Shown: positions 34,101-47,316 of the stretch, piece by piece
Position numbering within the stretch: the first letter of the stretch is position 1
How the letters are laid out: the number at the start of each line of letters is the position of its first letter
Origin: Rhypophila decipiens
Taxonomy: Eukaryota; Ascomycota; Sordariomycetes; Sordariales; Naviculisporaceae
Direction of reading: 5' to 3'
NCBI GenBank assembly: GCA_033297075.1
Contig: MU858094.1
Span: 1 to 64,000, forward strand
Length of the DNA: 64,000 nt
Program-made: the position numbers and the translations under genes
Notes under the pieces: model-generated
Databases searched by the model: none
Seen by the model: the letters and a program-made list of their open reading frames with translations, nothing else
Told to the model about the DNA's origin: nothing

Positions 34101-36853
34101 AGAAGGATGTCGCGCCGCTCAACGATCAGCTCAAGGGCATGGTCGATCTGGAGAAGGTGGTTGTCATCACTGGCTTCTCCGAAGTTGGACCCTGGGGCAA
34201 CTCTCGCACCCGCTGGGAGATGGAGGCATATGGCGAATTCTCGCTCGAGGGCTGCATCGAGATGGCGTGGATGATGGGTCTGATCAGAAACCACAACGGC
34301 CCAATCAAGGGCAAGCCCTACTCGGGCTGGGTGGACGCAAAGACGGGCGAGCCTGTCGAGGACAAGGATATCAAGCCCAAGTACGAGAAGCACATCTTGG
34401 AGCACTCTGGCATCCGTCTCATCGAGCCCGAGCTGTTTGGCGGATACGACCCCAACAAGAAGCAGCTGCTGCACGAGGTGGTCATCGAGGAGGATCTCGA
34501 TCCTTTTGAGGCTTCCAAGGAGAACGCCGAGGAGTTCAAGCGCGAGCACGGCGACAAGGTCGAGACGTTCGAGATCCCCGAGACGGGCCAGTACACGGTG
34601 CGGCTGAAGAAGGGCGCATCGCTGTGGATCCCCAAGGCGCTGCGATTCGACCGCCTTGTTGCCGGCCAGATCCCCACGGGATGGGACGCAAAGAAGTACG
34701 GCATCCCTGACGATATCATCTCCCAGGTTGATCCGCTCACTTTGTTCGTTCTTGTCTCGGTTGTTGAGGCTCTCCTCTCGGCTGGTATCACGGACGCATT
34801 CGAGTTCTACAAGTACGTGCACGTCAGCGACGTGGGCAACTGCATCGGTTCCGGCATGGGTGGCTCTACTGCGCTCCGTGGCATGCACAAGGACCGCTTC
34901 CTGGACCAGCCGCTCCAGAACGATATCCTGCAAGAGTCCTTCATCAACACCATGGCTGCCTGGGTGAACATGCTCTTGCTCTCTTCATCCGGCCCCATCA
35001 AGACGCCAGTTGCCGCCTGTGCAACTGCCGTCGAGTCGCTGGACATCGGCTACGAAACCATCATGGACGGCAAGGCGCGTGTGTGCCTGGTTGGTGGTTT
35101 TGACGACTTTGGCGAGGAGGGTTCTTACGAGTTCGCCAACATGAAGGCGACCAGCAACTCGGTGGACGAGTTTGCCCACGGTCGCACTCCTGCCGAAATG
35201 TCCAGACCTACTACCACGACCAGAAATGGATTCATGGAGTCCCAAGGCAGCGGTATTCAGCTCCTGATGACGGCCAAGCTCGCCCTCGAGATGGGTGTTC
35301 CCATCTATGGTATCCTCGCCCTGACCACGACGGCGTCCGACAAGATCGGCCGGTCCGTCCCTGCTCCTGGACAAGGCATCCTCACCACGGCTCGCGAGCA
35401 CGCCGGCAAGTTCCCGTCTCCTCTGCTCGACATCAAGTACAGACGCCGCCAGATCGAGCGCCGCACCAGGCAGATCAACGACGACAAGGAGGCTGAGCTC
35501 CAATATCTTGCCGACGAGGCCGAAGCCCTCAAGGCCGAGGGGCGTTCTCTCACCGAGATCGAGTCGTACGTGGTTGACCGCGCGCGTCACGTGGACAAGG
35601 AGGCCGAGAGACAGGTCAAGGAGGTGCTGCGCAGCTACGGCAACAGCTTCTGGAAGTCTGACCCCTCCATCGCTCCCCTCCGCGGCGCCCTTGCCACATG
35701 GGGTCTCACGGTTGACGATATTGGAGTCGCTTCCTTCCACGGAACTTCGACAAAGGCGAATGACAAGAACGAATCGTCGGTCATCTGCCAGCAACTGGCC
35801 CATCTTGGACGCAAGAAGGGTAACGCGGTGCTCGGCATCTTCCAGAAGTACCTCACCGGCCATCCCAAGGGTGCTGCTGGTGCCTGGATGATGAACGGCT
35901 GCCTGCAGGTCCTCAACACTGGCCTTGTTCCCGGCAACCGCAATGCCGACAATGTCGATGCCATCATGGAGAAGTTCGACTACATCGTCTACCCCAGCAA
36001 GAGCATCCAGACGGATGGTATCAAGGCCTTCTCTGTGACGTCTTTCGGTTTCGGCCAGAAGGGTGCGCAGGCCATTGGTGTCCATCCCAAGTATCTGTAT
36101 GCTGCTCTGGACGAGAAGACGTTTGAGGAGTACCGCGTCAAGGTCGAGGCGAGACAAAAGAAGGCCTACCGCTACTTCCACAGCGGCCTGATCAACAACA
36201 AGCTGTTTGTCGCCAAGGAGCACTCGCCTTACACGGACGAGCAGCTCAGCCAGGTGCTCTTGAACCCCGACGCGCGTGTCGTCGAGAACAAGAAGACTGG
36301 CGAGCTGTCGTTCCCGGTCGACTTTATGAAGCTGTCGGAGAAGCGGTCCACACCGGCCAAGAACAAAGAGACCCTCGTCAGCGTTATCGGTCGGGAAGCC
36401 CGCCAGTTGGAGGGCGCGCATACCAGAGTTGGATTTGACATCGAGGACATCGAGACCATCAATGCGGACAATGATACCTTCATCGATCGCAACTTCACCC
36501 AGGCTGAGCAGAAGTACTGCCTGAGCTCGACCACTGGACGGTCGCCCAGAAAGGCGCTGGCTGGTCGCTGGAGCGCAAAGGAGGCTGTCTTTAAGTCTCT
36601 TGGTGTTGCGAGCAAGGGAGCTGGCGCGTCGCTGAAGGAGATTGAGATTTTGTCAGATGCCAACGGTCGGCCAACGGTCACAGTAAGTCATAAGCCCCTT
36701 TCCACTTGATGTGCTGGTTACAAATGCTAACTAAATCAACAGCTGCACGGCAATGCCCTTGCTGCGGCGAACAAGGCTGGTGTGAAGGAGGTCAATGTCT
36801 CCATCTCGTATACCGAGAACCAGGCTGCCGCCATTGCGACGGCACACATTTGA
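31141..36853 (+). CDS. fas2: Fatty acid synthase subunit alpha (ACP-KR-KS-PPT)
   Basis: Alpha chain of the cytosolic fungal fatty acid synthase. Three exons, 31141-31663, 31725-36682 and 36743-36853, give 1863 residues, close to yeast Fas2. Residues 1-95 are the small alpha contribution to the MPT domain, followed by an Ala/Pro-rich linker near 102-137. The acyl carrier domain carries Ser177 in GGKST, the phosphopantetheine site, split by the first intron. The ketoreductase NADP-binding loop GAGAGSIG starts at 652. The ketoacyl synthase has Cys1273 in AACATA, His1513 in SFHGTS and His1554 in TGHPKG. The C-terminal phosphopantetheinyl transferase shows Asp1746 in GFDIED and Glu1794 in SAKEAVFKS, and activates the carrier domain of the same complex. 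The last intron separates 36 C-terminal residues. All catalytic residues looked for are present. The gene is divergent from fas1, which supplies the remaining activities. Confidence 0.97.
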
Positions 36854-38265
36854 GTTTTGACGAATTGGAGTTTTTGCATGGCGTCGAGTTCACTTCGTGG
36901 TGGATGTTATTAATATGTTAGAATAGTCGAAGTCTTTGGTTCGTCGTTGTATTTACATAATTATACCTCTTATACCTCTCTAGATAGAAACAGGGCCTGG
37001 ACAGGCTGGGAACAGGTTGAGGTGTCTCATTGACAGAGATGTAGAATGAGGGACAGGAAGGACATGGTCAGCATTCAAGCAATGGCTGGTTGGCGATTTG
37101 GGGGTGGTTTGCGGTGCATTTGGTAGCCTAGTATCAGCAATGAAAAGTTTCTGGCAATTCTTGAATTCTTTGATGCTGCTGTGTCTCCTGGCTTGGCATT
37201 TTCACACGAGCAGTCGATGCGTTATTAATCCCCATGTGTTAGATATGCTTGATGAAGTTGCCAGATGTTCTCGGTAACAAATATCCGTGGTTCGAGGAGG
37301 AAGAGGAATCGGCATCACGGCCACTATCGCCGTTTGATCCGTTTCACCAGGCCAGTTACGGTAGATAAGCTTATCATTGGACATCGTTATCGTGGGATGG
37401 GATGGGCCGGCGCCGACCTTGACGCAAGTTCCCGGCGGGCACCGGAGTTGGCCGTTGGGTGCCCCACTCGGCGGCAGGCGCCAAACCCGCAATAGGGGAA
37501 GCAAGCTGGAAACAAACCAAACGGCAACGGGATGATTGTCATGGAAACTGTCCTGTTCCTGTTCGGCAGAGATAAAACGAGTCAACGACGAGCATATTAA
37601 CTCCACTCTCGCCGTTCCGATCGTTGCTTGGTTTCTCGTTTTCGGTCTTGCAGCTGAGGTTCCTTGTTTGTTTCTTGCATCGCTGCGGTCAACAACCCCG
37701 CCATCAACTTTTATCCCACCTCCCCAGCCCCTATCTTCATGGTGTTTCTCTTTTTCCATGAAATAAATCCCATCCCATTCGAGAAAGACATTTTACCACG
37801 TTCGTCTGCCGGATACTGATTTCCCATTTTGCGGTTATACTCGGGTCTGCTTTGATCTCACCGGGTCAACCACGAGCTTTCTGGCCGATTGTGCTCCACC
37901 GATTTGGTATCGGTGTAACCTCTTTGAGAGAACTTACAGGTACGTCATATTTCTCTTGTTTCCTTTTCTATCGAGTTTCGTCTGTTCTTGTTGTTGGATG
38001 ATTCACTAACTTTGCTTACCGCTCTTGCACAGTGATCCCATTGGCATTAATTACTTCATCAGAACTGCCACGATAAGAACTCATCTCACCTCTGTGCTTC
38101 AGGGGCACTTGCTTTGCTTTACTTTTGCTTTTCTACCTTTTACTTTTCCAAAACAGAAAGATCACGACGATAGAAACGACAATCACGACCTTGACGACCT
38201 AGACATAAAATCGCTTTCGCTATTCAACTTGCTTTTGCTTAATACCCGACCAGCTCTTACCCAAG
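36854..38265. other. fas2 3' flank and guanine deaminase promoter
   Basis: No gene could be supported in 1.4 kb. The left part is the fas2 3' flank; the right part, from about 37780, becomes pyrimidine-rich and holds the guanine deaminase leader with its 5'UTR intron. Open frames on both strands near 37200-37760 overlap each other and show no motif. Confidence 0.6.
37940..38032 (+). other. Predicted 5'UTR intron of the guanine deaminase gene
   Basis: GTACGT donor at 37940, CACTAAC branch site at 38004-38010 and GCACAG acceptor ending at 38032 give a 93-nt intron about 230 bases before the ATG at 38266. Confidence 0.7.
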
Positions 38266-39831
38266 ATGGCGTCCTCCCTAGAAGGAACCCACCAGCTCTT
38301 TTACGGCTCATTCATCTACAGCAAGAGCCTCGACCAGCTGGAATATCTCCACGATGCGGCGGTGGCTGTCAGCTCTGCGGGCAAGATCGTCGCCGTCGAG
38401 CGAGAATGTGGTGGAAAGGACAAGGCCCTCGAGAAGATCAGCTCCCGGTTGGGCTGGGGCAGCGATGCCACTACTGGCTTCTCCAAGGAGGTCTACGAGA
38501 CTGGCGAGGGACAGTTTTTCTTTCCTGGGTTTATAGGTACGTTTTCGTTATTTCCTCTCCTTGCATCATTATATTCCAGCAGTGTCAAAAAACTTCTACA
38601 ACTGTATTGTGTTACTACTCGATCTTCCAACGATGAGCATACTAACCTCCTCCCTCCCTCAGATACCCACCTCCACGCAAGCCAATACCCCAACGTGGGC
38701 ATATTCGGCAAATCCACCCTCCTAGACTGGCTAAACACGTACACCTTCCCGCTCGAAGCCTCCCTCTCGGACCCGGCCAAGGCACGAAAAGTCTACTCGC
38801 GCGTGATCCGCAAGACCCTCTCGCACGGAACAACCTGCGCAGCCTACTACGCGACCATCGACGTGCCCAGCACGAACCTCCTCGCCGACCTATGCCTCGC
38901 AGCCGGCCAGCGCGCCCTCGTCGGCCGGGTCTGTATGGACCAGCTCGCGCCGTCGTATTACGTCGACGAATCCCCCGAGGCCTCTCTCTCTGCCACGCGG
39001 GAATCGATCGCCCATATCAGACAGATCAACCCCGAGGGTGATATCATCCGCCCGGTAATCACCCCGCGGTTCGCACCAGCTTGCTCGGCCCCGCTCTTGA
39101 CGAAACTCGGCCAGCTCGCGGCTGAAATGCCGGGTTTGCCGATCCAAACCCATATCTCCGAAAACAAAGGCGAGATTGAGCTCGTCAAGGAACTCTTTCC
39201 CCCCGAAAGTACCGGCGCGAAAGATGATTCGTATGCAGCGGTGTATGATGCGTTTGGGCTACTTACCGACAAGACCATCCTCGCGCACGCGATTCATTTG
39301 ACTGAAAGCGAGGCGGACTTGATACAGCAGAGAAAGGCCAAGGTTTCGCACTGTCCGTGTAGTAACAGCGCGATTACAAGTGGTGCTGCGCGGGTAAGGT
39401 GGCTGCTTGAGCGCGGGATTGTGGTGGGGTTGGGAACGGATATGAGCGGGGGGTATTCACCTTCTGTTCTGGAGGCTGCGAGGTTGGCGGCGCTGGTGAG
39501 TCGGCATGTTGCTATGGGGGGTGATGAGACGGCTAAGCTCTCGGTCGAGGAGGTGCTGTATCTTGCTACACGGGGGGGAGCAGAGGTTGTGGGGCTTGAG
39601 GATAAGGTTGGGTCGTTTGAGGAGGGGATGGAGTGGGATGCGCAGTTGGTGGGGTTGGGGGTTTTGGGGGAGGATGGGCAGGTTGAGGGGCAGGAGGAGG
39701 AGGATGGGAATGTTGATGTGTTTGGGTGGGAGAGTTGGGAGGAGAAGGTGGCTAAGTGGGTTTATAATGGGGATGATAGGAATACGAGGGCTGTTTGGGT
39801 TAAGGGGCGGTTGGTTCATGAGAGGAAGTGA
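38266..39831 (+). CDS. Guanine deaminase
   Basis: Zinc-dependent amidohydrolase predicted to convert guanine to xanthine and ammonia in purine salvage and nitrogen use. Two exons, 38266-38536 and 38663-39831, give 479 residues. The 126-nt intron is a multiple of three and lacks a stop, so the unspliced frame stays open; it is recognised by its GTACGT donor, ACTAAC branch and CTCAG acceptor. Splicing also restores the family motif GFIDTHLHASQYPN. Metal ligands His93 and His95 lie in DTHLH, His299 in LAHAIHL, and Asp350 in GTDMSGG. The HCPCSNSAITSG segment is characteristic of guanine deaminases. The C-terminal region is Gly/Glu-rich. No other purine catabolism gene lies next to it. The alternative, another amidohydrolase such as a chlorohydrolase, is less likely given these motifs. 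Confidence 0.92.
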   Translation: MASSLEGTHQLFYGSFIYSKSLDQLEYLHDAAVAVSSAGKIVAVERECGGKDKALEKISSRLGWGSDATTGFSKEVYETGEGQFFFPGFIGTFSLFPLLASLYSSSVKKLLQLYCVTTRSSNDEHTNLLPPSDTHLHASQYPNVGIFGKSTLLDWLNTYTFPLEASLSDPAKARKVYSRVIRKTLSHGTTCAAYYATIDVPSTNLLADLCLAAGQRALVGRVCMDQLAPSYYVDESPEASLSATRESIAHIRQINPEGDIIRPVITPRFAPACSAPLLTKLGQLAAEMPGLPIQTHISENKGEIELVKELFPPESTGAKDDSYAAVYDAFGLLTDKTILAHAIHLTESEADLIQQRKAKVSHCPCSNSAITSGAARVRWLLERGIVVGLGTDMSGGYSPSVLEAARLAALVSRHVAMGGDETAKLSVEEVLYLATRGGAEVVGLEDKVGSFEEGMEWDAQLVGLGVLGEDGQVEGQEEEDGNVDVFGWESWEEKVAKWVYNGDDRNTRAVWVKGRLVHERK

Positions 39832-40555
39832 ACTTGGGAAGAGGAGGTATGGATGGATGGATGGTGTTGGATTCTTGTCAAGTGCTACCGTGGGAGATTG
39901 AACTAGAGCGCGACAGCAACAAAAGCACGGCGGCGAGACAGACGATAGTATGGCTATCCTAGAGGTCGAGATCGTTTCATTAGATGATTTTTTATAGATG
40001 GTCGGCCACTTCGGGTATGTTGGGGATGATGGATGGGGTGAGAGGGAATATTTCTTTGGCTTTCGTGTTTTTATATGTCACATCTGAGCAGCCAGCCAGC
40101 CATTACAGATTCTAGCGGATACCTACTTACACAGGTAGGTCATGATGATGATGAAGTACAGAACTTTAGACCTACACTTTCGTCTTTTTCCTTCGCTGTC
40201 CCATGTGTACTCCACTGCATTTAGATCAAGTTTCACTCCTCCTGCCGTGGTCTGGTTATCCTGTTCTCCATTAAACAAAGGGAGACATTCTTGCAGAACG
40301 AATGAAAATTATCCACCAAAATCTTGTACTGTAGAAATTATGTGTTCCATCCGTGTTTTTAGTCAACTCCCATTTCCCACGTAGTTGGGTTTTTCCTTAC
40401 CTATGTATGGTAGCTAGCTCTACGCGATAAGTCCTAGTGTCGCTCTTTCCACCTTGTGTGTCATGTACAATGGGCGTGACCATGTTCATGGCCGCCAGTT
40501 CCGACGATGATATACGCTGAAGGGGGAATACCATGTTGTGATTTGATGTTTACTT

Positions 40556-40611
40556 GTCTACCTACCTACTTACCTGCCCTGCCCATCTACTTTCCTACCT
40601 ACCTACCTACC
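40556..40611 (+). repeat. CTAC/CCTACC-rich tract
   Basis: Several CTAC tetramers and CCTACC words alternate with variants such as CTTACC. Tracts of this kind are common in intergenic DNA of Sordariomycetes. Confidence 0.7.
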
Positions 40612-43600
40612 AAGCAGGTAACCGATCCAAGTACGTACATAGAACTGAACCTAAAGCACCCCAAGTGAAATTTACATGGGTTGATACAGTTACATACCTG
40701 TTTGTGCCTGTGTGCCTACCTAGCTTAGCTTATTGGAGAAAACAGCAAGAGAAGGAGACAGAGGGGACTCATTAGATGATGGCCAGAGACTCGGACAAGC
40801 AAACAGACAGGAAAGAGGCCAAGGATCCGAGTATGAGTATACTTGGCGGAGAGATCTGTTACAAGCTGAAATAGGAAGGTTGACTATCATCACTTGTCTA
40901 CATGTATCTGCCCTAGCTATTGTCGGATACTCTCTCCTTTATCAAATCGGCGTCGAGGAACAATGCCGTGGCCGCTTGGAGGATGTGTATACGTATGGGG
41001 TCTATAGCGGATGTGAGGCAGTGGAGGAGAGAGGATAAATTCTTTGGGTCAGTTGAGTCGAGTTCGATACAGGAGGGCCGATTGAATCGTTCGTCAGTTG
41101 ATCGGTCAACGATATTGGAATAAACTACATGGACACTGCTGAAGTGAATGCGACAAGTTGGAAGTAGTTCATGTAGGGAGGGTTGACCTGAAGCCATTCG
41201 TGAGAATTCTGTATATGCAGCAAGTCTGACCCGCACCGGTCAAGAAGATTGCCGTGGGAGCGTGGGAGAGACCGCTTGCGGCTTTGTTGGATTAGTTCCC
41301 AGTCGACTGGACTGGGCTTGACCGGGGTGAAGCAGGGTCCGAAGGCCGAAGCCGGGCAACGGCATAGCGGCATAGCGGCATAGCACGGGGGTACGCCACG
41401 GGGTGTGTGAATGGGCCCCCAAGGGGCGTGGGTTTCTTTTGTTTTGTTTGGCTGTTGATACCAGAAGTAACAGACACAACCGTTACGAGCCATTGAGCGA
41501 CTGAGTGAGTGAGTGAGTAGGCAGGACCCGGCTGTCAGGCAACCAAGCATGAATTCTCTGCGTCTTAGAGACGCGGAGAAAACTTTCGGGTGTGTACGGT
41601 TGCTTTTCCAAGGGGCTGGCTCAGTTCACCACACATGGCAATACCAGACTGTGTCACTAGCAAGGAAGCACGAATATCTCGCTCCCTCACACTGGATCGT
41701 CCCGGGTCGGGCACGGGTACCCGGCAAGAACCTTAACCAAGCAGGCCAGCAAGCTTGAAGATCACGAGAGCCAAGTCGGATACATGTCGGATAGGGGTAT
41801 ATCTCTAGGATGAAGAAAGAGGACCAAGTGGACCTTGGAGCCTAATCAGACCGGTCCCATATTCCAGGTCAAGCGTCTGTCTGTTGACCAAACACATTTG
41901 AAGCCTTCGGAGAACTGGATACAACTACGTAGCTCTCCACATTTACCTGCCTGCCTGCCCGTCTGCCTACTCGGTATTCCAATGATGCGATAGGTTGGCT
42001 AGGCCCCTGACAAAAAGCCAGAAAAAAGAAAAGAGAAAGGAGCAAGTATGAGAACATCGATGGTTACGTCTGAACATGTCGTCGATGAGAGTCTCGTGAC
42101 GGCCTGTGCAATGTAGGCCGGGAGGTAGTCAACGGATGTAGGCAGATCAGCGGCCCACGACGCCGGTCTCGACGGCCCGCAGCGGGAAGAGCCCTCGTGC
42201 TATCACCTGATGTCCAAAAGACACAGAAAGAAAGGAGATGCAGATCCCTACATACATATCACACATGGTCCATGATACGTCCGTCCGTCGGCTGCTAGGC
42301 AAACTCCGGTCCGGCTCTCCAACCGGAAGCCAGGGCAAGTCTGACATACATGAGCAGCTCAATGGCTGCTGGAGTCGAACTGCGCCCTTGTGGGTGCTAA
42401 TGTCGTCCTACACTCTTAAGCCTGCTTGCGGGGTTTTCTGGCTCACTCCAAGATCAATTGGCCTCTTGGATTCGAAGCAGCAGCTGTGTGGGTTCTGAGA
42501 CGCGCATGGCTGCGTGGGGACAAGAGAATCGCGTGGTTCGCCGGTCCTCGGTAACCATCCATTTAAGGGTGTTTAAAAGCGGCATCCAAAGTCTCTCAAC
42601 AGAATCAAGAGAACAACGGCCTACCGGAACGCTTCTGGCCGGAATTGGTGGACACATCCGTAATACCGATAATCGTCGTGGATCTCGATTTGCTTCTCAG
42701 CCTCTTGCGTTGTGCCGGTGAGAAATGGAGCCAATTCTCCTCATCCCTATCGGTGGCGGAAACTCTTTTCAAGCCCTCAGTGTAGTTGAGTCCAAGACGA
42801 CCACTCCAGTAGTGGCCGCCTACGTGGGGGAATTGAACTGCTTGGACTCTGCGCCCGAGTTTTCTTCCTGGCATGTGTTGATACCCGAGAGAGAAAAGCT
42901 ACTAGTACCCTCTCTCGGGTCCAGCCACCGCGGCTCTACTCGGCACGCTAGTCTGACAGACATTCATTGCAAGTAAAAGTGGCGTGGCATCAGAGCCCCA
43001 AAAGGTATCCCCTCCGGCGGGGCTAAAATTGCAGTGAAAGGGCTTGAGGGTGTGAAGAGCAGGTCCAATGAAATAAGTAGCGCACGCACTTGATCATGTT
43101 ACGCTCGAACCATTCTGATGTGCCCAGAGTCAAACAGGAGAATGCTTGAGACTTGGGATGGGAGCTCGCGGGTCAATGGACCTGACTGAGAAACAGTCAA
43201 GGGGGCTCGATCCCAAGAACGCGCCGCCACGCTCCAAGTCTCCATGTCGACCTCTGAGGAAGGATAAATTCCGGGTTCAAGTTTTCACGACGAATGGGAT
43301 GCTGCCAACTGGTGACGGGGTAGTGATGCATCCAGCGGCACTTGAGCCATAGAGATGAAGAAAGTAGACCTTCCCGCTGCTGCCCGAGGAGACCTTAAGC
43401 GCGCCTCGACTGCTATCTCTGGGGGCTTGTAGCCGAGGAGAACGTCTAGTCCAATCGATATTATGCATCGCGCGTCTGGAGGGACGGCTCGATAGCTGGA
43501 GGACTGTGTTGGAAAGAGCAAACGGTGTGGAAGTCTCTATGCAGCTCGACACCCACCCCAATATCAAAAACGAACCACCGTGTGGGAGAAACGAACGGGA

Positions 43601-46600
43601 GATGGCAAGCAACCTGTTGAGTGAAAGATGGCTCGGCATATGAGCCTATCGTGGGCTTCGAACCAAAGGTTTAGCCGCTCGTGGGGACCAAGACGTAAAA
43701 AGACCGTTACAATCTCGTGGACAGCAAACCCCCCATAACCGATCAACATGATTCATGTATGCTGGATAATGTAATGTTGGATTGCATTGCTGGCCAGAAT
43801 GGAACCAGCGTGCATATCGGCGTATCAAGCCCAAGACACGGGAGGAGGAGGTCCAAGTCGTGGATTGCCCAAACGGGCATTGCCGTGCCGATTTGATTGG
43901 CCAGCATCGACTCTCGTGTCAATGGCAGTCTGGTGCATAGCTCTGGAGATGGCAGTAGAAGAAACAAAAGAACTCCTGTGGTGTAAGCCCCACGACAGCG
44001 CCGGTTCCAATTGGCCGGATGTGGCGTCGAGGGTCAATGACGGAGCTACGGTGCGTTCTCGGGAAGTACACGGGATGCGTTGCGAAGTACTGGACTCAGC
44101 CCTCGATGCATTATATCCTTTCAAATCAGTGACGAACTGACGATGGACCAAAATCGAGGCGTCGAGTAACCACTAGCGATGACCTCACTGTCTCAAGGGA
44201 CGGCAGTGTCACTAACCCTACCGGGTCTTGGGACAAGAGTTGCGGAGAAATACGAGCAAACCGGTACGACGGCCAAAGGTTATATGGTGCGCCTGCAAGC
44301 GGCAGATCAGCGCGGCATCGCAGACTCTCAAACCACAACAAGATGAGTAGAAAGCCCGAGATGCAGCGCCGTTTTGGGGTCGTCCATCACAGTTATTTCG
44401 ACACTCCTTGGATGAGTAAAAGTCCAAGGTACAGAGTGCCGCCACGTCCCAGAACGGGGGATAGCCTCAGGCCGAGGCCAGCGGGACGGGGGAACGGGGG
44501 GCGTCCAAGACATTCGGGGATATCTCACTCCACGAGATTCGATCTGGTTGCCTTGTCTAAACCCCGGATTCAAACGACGCCTGGTCCAGAGGACATGGCG
44601 TTCAAGCATATGTGGTTCGCCAGCGATATCGGTCAGAGACCGGCGGGACCTGCGAAGAGGTACGGATAGCAAGCCGTGACAACCTCAGGCTTCCCCTTTT
44701 CCCTCTTCTGCAGCAGTAGTCATACCAAGAGCCAACCATTGCGAGGGATTCGGGACAGCCCCGGCAAAACGTGACAGGCAGGCATCTCAAGAGCTGCTCT
44801 GGAGTCGTCCAAAGGTTGAAACCCGACTCGGACCCTGACGACGAATGAGCATTTGACACAAGTCAGCGTCGTGTGTCCGCTTGGGGGTGGGCCTTGCATA
44901 CCATACATCCCACCTATTGTATCAGTTGCGCAGCGCAAGCGAGTACTTGGTTCCCACCAGGTGCGGAGCTCTACGCCAAGGTCAAAACGGTTGCTTGGGA
45001 AACTGCTGCTTCATCTTTACTTTTGCGCACTTATTATCTGGATTGCTGAGAGAGTTGAGGTGGCCAATCTGCCTCAAGACTTGGAAGTTGGGCGGCCCAG
45101 TTTACCTCGAGTCCTGAGCTGCCGACATTATGTAGGCGATACCTGTCGAAATGGACTTGTCCTTGTTCCGCTGTATGGCAGAAGCTGGCTCATTCCGCAG
45201 GCCGTCAACAACAGGAGAGAAAAGTGTTGAGTGTTGGCCAGAATATCCTCTCCCATATCCCATGGCCATGACATGCCGTGGACACCAGGTGAGAGCTACC
45301 CCACGATTCTTAGCTGCTTGGGGCCAATGGCTTCCATCGATAGTGCATGTGCAGCGCTGCAGCCCCAGGGAGGGATTTTGGTGCTGTCTGCACTGTCTGC
45401 ATGGCTGGGCTCTCGCTCGCAATGCTGCTTCGGTTGTAGTTGGGCAGCTGGACATCCCAGCTTGACCCGAAGCTTTTAGGCATTTTACGGCGACTCTCGT
45501 ACTGTACACTATACCACCAGTAGTGCCACGTACTTCCTCTCGGGCCAGCCACCTGCCACTGAGATGGTGGATTTCGTTAGCACCAAATGCCAGCTTGATT
45601 TGGGAGAGCACATGGCACGAATGCCAGCACCATTGACCGTGCTAACTGCGCTGGAACAAATCCAAATTCTGATTACTGACGCGGTTTTCCTGGGTCCAAA
45701 GGTTGTCGCGATATCCGCGACGCAGGGTCTGCTGTCCTCGACATTGTTTCTCTCGTGTCAAGTGCTGCGAGAGACAGAAGGGCCTAGAAATAGCATGTGC
45801 AACTTGGCGATATGAAGCTGGCTTCATCACAAGGGTCGAGCAAGGTCAAGGAGACGAAGGAAATATGACAGATGCGAGATAGCGTCATAAGGCCCGCCCA
45901 GGAGAGTGACGAGGTCGAAGCTGGCCAGTTGCCAACGCCTGTCTGATTTCGCGTGTTACTCAGCCGGACTGGTCCTTGATGACTTCGCTGGCCAATGATG
46001 TAAGAAGATCAGTTGTGAATCGAGAACTTATCGGTTCCACGATGGGACCGTGACGGCGCAAATGTGCATCAAGTTGCGAGAGCGGAAAGGGACTTGTATG
46101 CGCCAGTACAGGACTGTGCATCCATATGGGGAAAATGTCGTCAGCGGTCCATCTATCGTTATTGGAGTCGCTGGCAAATGGTCCGAATCGCCCTGGTTGG
46201 GGTAGGACGAGAAGGGGGCTGTGAGTGAAGAGATTTCCAGAAGAGTGAGAGAAGCGAGAGAGATCAAAGACATTGAGGAAAGCAGAGCGACGCAGACCGC
46301 CGGACACAGCATGTCAACTTGCGATTTTTGAGTAAAAGATCGTGATCGAAGTCGTTCCAAGACACTACTGTTGTGAAAATTTTAAGCCACAGTCGAATAG
46401 CGATCTGCCGTGGCCAGTGAGAGGAAAAAAGTCTCGCGATGGCCGCTGAAATCCGATGGTGCCCTGCCGGTGGTCTCCCGATCATCTGTTCGAGGCATTT
46501 GGCAGTCTCCGACGGTCCGAGAGACTGGGAGGGTGGGAGAGGGGCAATCGTGGGCCTGTTTGAATGGAGCTTGGCTGTACAAATGCCGCTTAATTTCCTA

Positions 46601-47282
46601 CACTTATTTCCTACACTTAGAGACGGCGCCCCCACGTGATATTTATGCTGGAAGCAATCATTCGAGCAGTGCTGGGTCCCGCCATTTTAACCACTCAAAG
46701 AGGCAGGAAGAGGTAGTATTCACGCACTTATCTGGCAGCAAGACTGATCTAGCCCCACGACAACGCCGCCACCCACTTCTTCAAGTCCACGGGTCCTGCG
46801 AAGCTTCTCACGCTTCTTCAACCTGCATAAATATTTGAACCCAGGGAAGGTAAAAAAAGTCAAGATGGTTAGACCAGTAAGACGTTCTTCCTAGTCCCGC
46901 AGAGGCGACATATGGCTTTTTGGGCCAATTAGGGGACTCCATTTGACTCTTGGGATGGTTGACCGTTGAATCGAAGGGGAGTTGAGCCTGCAAATTCCGA
47001 CCATCTCCCGCAAAAGACGGGTGACCTCAAGACCTGCTCTTCCACACTATTTTCTCGACTTGTACAAGCTGCAGATTCAACGCCGCCGGTCTGTTGCGTT
47101 GCAGCATGTACTGTATACATCGCACATGTACTGCACCCTGGACCTGAGCTGGGCCGGGAGCACCCACGGTACGGGACTGTACAGTCTCTTTTGAGGTACA
47201 GTACATGTCACTCCTGTCCCGTTCCAGTTCCAGCCATCATCATCCTCAACACGGTCCATCCCGACAACGGCAGCGGAAGCGA

Positions 47283-47316
47283 CAGTGGCAGTGGCAGTGG
47301 CAGTGGCAGTGGCAGC
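47283..47316 (+). repeat. GGCAGT hexanucleotide repeat
   Basis: About five GGCAGT units form a short perfect tract in gene-free DNA upstream of the 48239 gene. Confidence 0.85.

Noticed and set aside
34985..36421. Open frame of 478 codons on the - strand inside fas2
   Set aside because: Same cause as in fas1: an antisense shadow of a biased, GC-rich coding sequence that holds the KS and PPT motifs on the + strand.
42300..44700. Several strings resembling the T-arm of minus-strand tRNA genes (for example near 42374, 42471, 43107, 43664 and 44537)
   Set aside because: None pairs as a T-stem, and no matching D-arm or acceptor stem was found at the right distance. They may be chance or remnants of tRNA-derived elements.
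45102..45611. Minus-strand frame of 169 codons in the large empty region
   Set aside because: No motif, arbitrary start, and overlapping frames of similar length on the + strand.
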